Assembly: GCA_002898935.1 (NCBI GenBank)
Contig: BEII01000104.1
Span: 1 to 6,516 of the forward strand
Direction: 5' to 3'
Length of the DNA stretch: 6,516 bases
Source of the DNA: a bacterium HR32
GTDB lineage: Bacteria > Sysuimicrobiota > Sysuimicrobiia > Sysuimicrobiales > Sysuimicrobiaceae
In this document: in pieces, positions 6,093 to 6,516 of the stretch
Layout: the number at the start of each line of letters is the position of its first letter
Position numbering within the stretch: position 1 is the first letter of the stretch
Notes under the pieces: model-generated
What the model was told of the DNA's origin: nothing
Database searches by the model: none
What the model saw: only the letters and a program-made list of their open reading frames with translations
Translations under genes and position numbers: made by a program

Positions 6093-6516
6093 GTGCGCCT
6101 GGAACGGGTCGAGATCCCGACGCCCACCGTGCCCTTGGACGGGCTGCTGTACTGGCCGGAGGGCAAAGCCCAGGGAGGAGTCCTGTACTTCCACGGCAAC
6201 CAGATGAACTTCTACACGGGCCCCGCGCGGTTTCTGCCACCCCGCCTGGTCGAGGTGGGGTTCGCGGTGCTGGCCTTCAACCGGCGAGGCCACGACACCG
6301 TGAGCACCCGGGACAGCCGAAAGCCCGTGGGCGGGGCCTTCCAGACGGTGGCGGAAGGGCTGGAGGACAACGAGCTGGCGGGCCGCTACCTCGCGCGGCG
6401 GGGCTTCCCTGACCCCGTGGTCGTGGGCCACAGCAACGGCGGCCTGCTGGGCGCCTGCTACGCCGCCAGGCACCCCGAGGTGCGGGCGCTCGTGCTGCTC
6501 TCGGCGCACGCGGGAG
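6093..6516 (+). CDS. alpha/beta hydrolase, N-terminal part (3' end outside window)
   Basis: A GTG at 6093, four bases after the M20 stop, opens a frame that runs to the window end without a stop (141 codons plus one base). Landmarks of the fold appear in order: a first strand and loop with VLYFHGNQMNF (30-40), where HGN is the oxyanion-hole region; a second strand VGFAVLAFNRRGHDT (55-69); and the nucleophile elbow GHSNGG (112-117) with S114 as the predicted nucleophile, followed by HPEVRALVLLSAHAG (127-141). The acid and histidine of the triad lie beyond the window. There is no signal peptide, so it is probably a cytoplasmic esterase or amidase-like enzyme of unknown substrate. No strong SD precedes the GTG; the short gap suggests translational coupling to the M20 gene. 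An upstream in-frame start would overlap the M20 gene and is not needed. Confidence 0.85.
   Translation, partial: MRLERVEIPTPTVPLDGLLYWPEGKAQGGVLYFHGNQMNFYTGPARFLPPRLVEVGFAVLAFNRRGHDTVSTRDSRKPVGGAFQTVAEGLEDNELAGRYLARRGFPDPVVVGHSNGGLLGACYAARHPEVRALVLLSAHAG

Noticed and set aside
5156..6199. Long open frame on the - strand (347 codons) opposite the M20 gene
   Set aside because: Antisense shadow of a well-supported gene; low-complexity translation with no known motif.

Overview
This is a GC-rich (roughly 70% by eye), densely packed bacterial window in which every supported gene lies on the + strand. Third codon positions are strongly G/C, which is why long open frames also appear on the opposite strand; none of those resembles a known protein. 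The gene content fits a free-living GC-rich bacterium: the tail of a TAXI-type TRAP transporter permease, a DUF1844 protein, a crotonase-fold enzyme, a DUF255/thioredoxin-like YyaL/SPATA20 protein, a DUF309 protein, an M20 metallopeptidase and an alpha/beta hydrolase. DUF1844, DUF309 and TAXI TRAP systems are shared by several GC-rich and often thermophilic lineages (Deinococcus-Thermus, Armatimonadota, Chloroflexota, deep Firmicutes and uncultured relatives). The sequence does not let me choose among them.

Layout: 1-726 is the 3' part of the TRAP permease gene. 753-1043 is a small DUF1844 gene with a clear Shine-Dalgarno (SD). 1044-1113 is the longest intergenic gap (70 nt) and holds a weak promoter-like motif. 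1114-1929 is an enoyl-CoA hydratase/isomerase family gene whose two classical catalytic glutamates are replaced. 1949-4036 is the DUF255 gene (695 aa). 4038-4697 is a DUF309 gene that starts one base after the previous stop. 4727-6088 is an M20 dipeptidase/deacylase-like gene. 6093-6516 is the 5' part of an alpha/beta hydrolase gene cut by the window end. There are no tRNA or rRNA genes, CRISPR arrays, IS elements or convincing terminators.

Gene spacings of 26, 70, 19, 1, 29 and 4 nt suggest one or two co-directional transcription units, with the DUF255-DUF309 and M20-hydrolase pairs the tightest. No shared pathway is evident. TRAP uptake of an organic acid, a CoA-thioester enzyme and two hydrolases would fit uptake and breakdown of organic compounds, but that is inference. 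Most of the window is ordinary housekeeping/catabolic content, and I do not see a clear new system. The points most worth a second look are the altered crotonase active site, an 18-nt promoter-like motif found in both gaps around that gene (placing the DUF255 start in a leaderless-like position), and the long N-terminal extension of the DUF309 protein.
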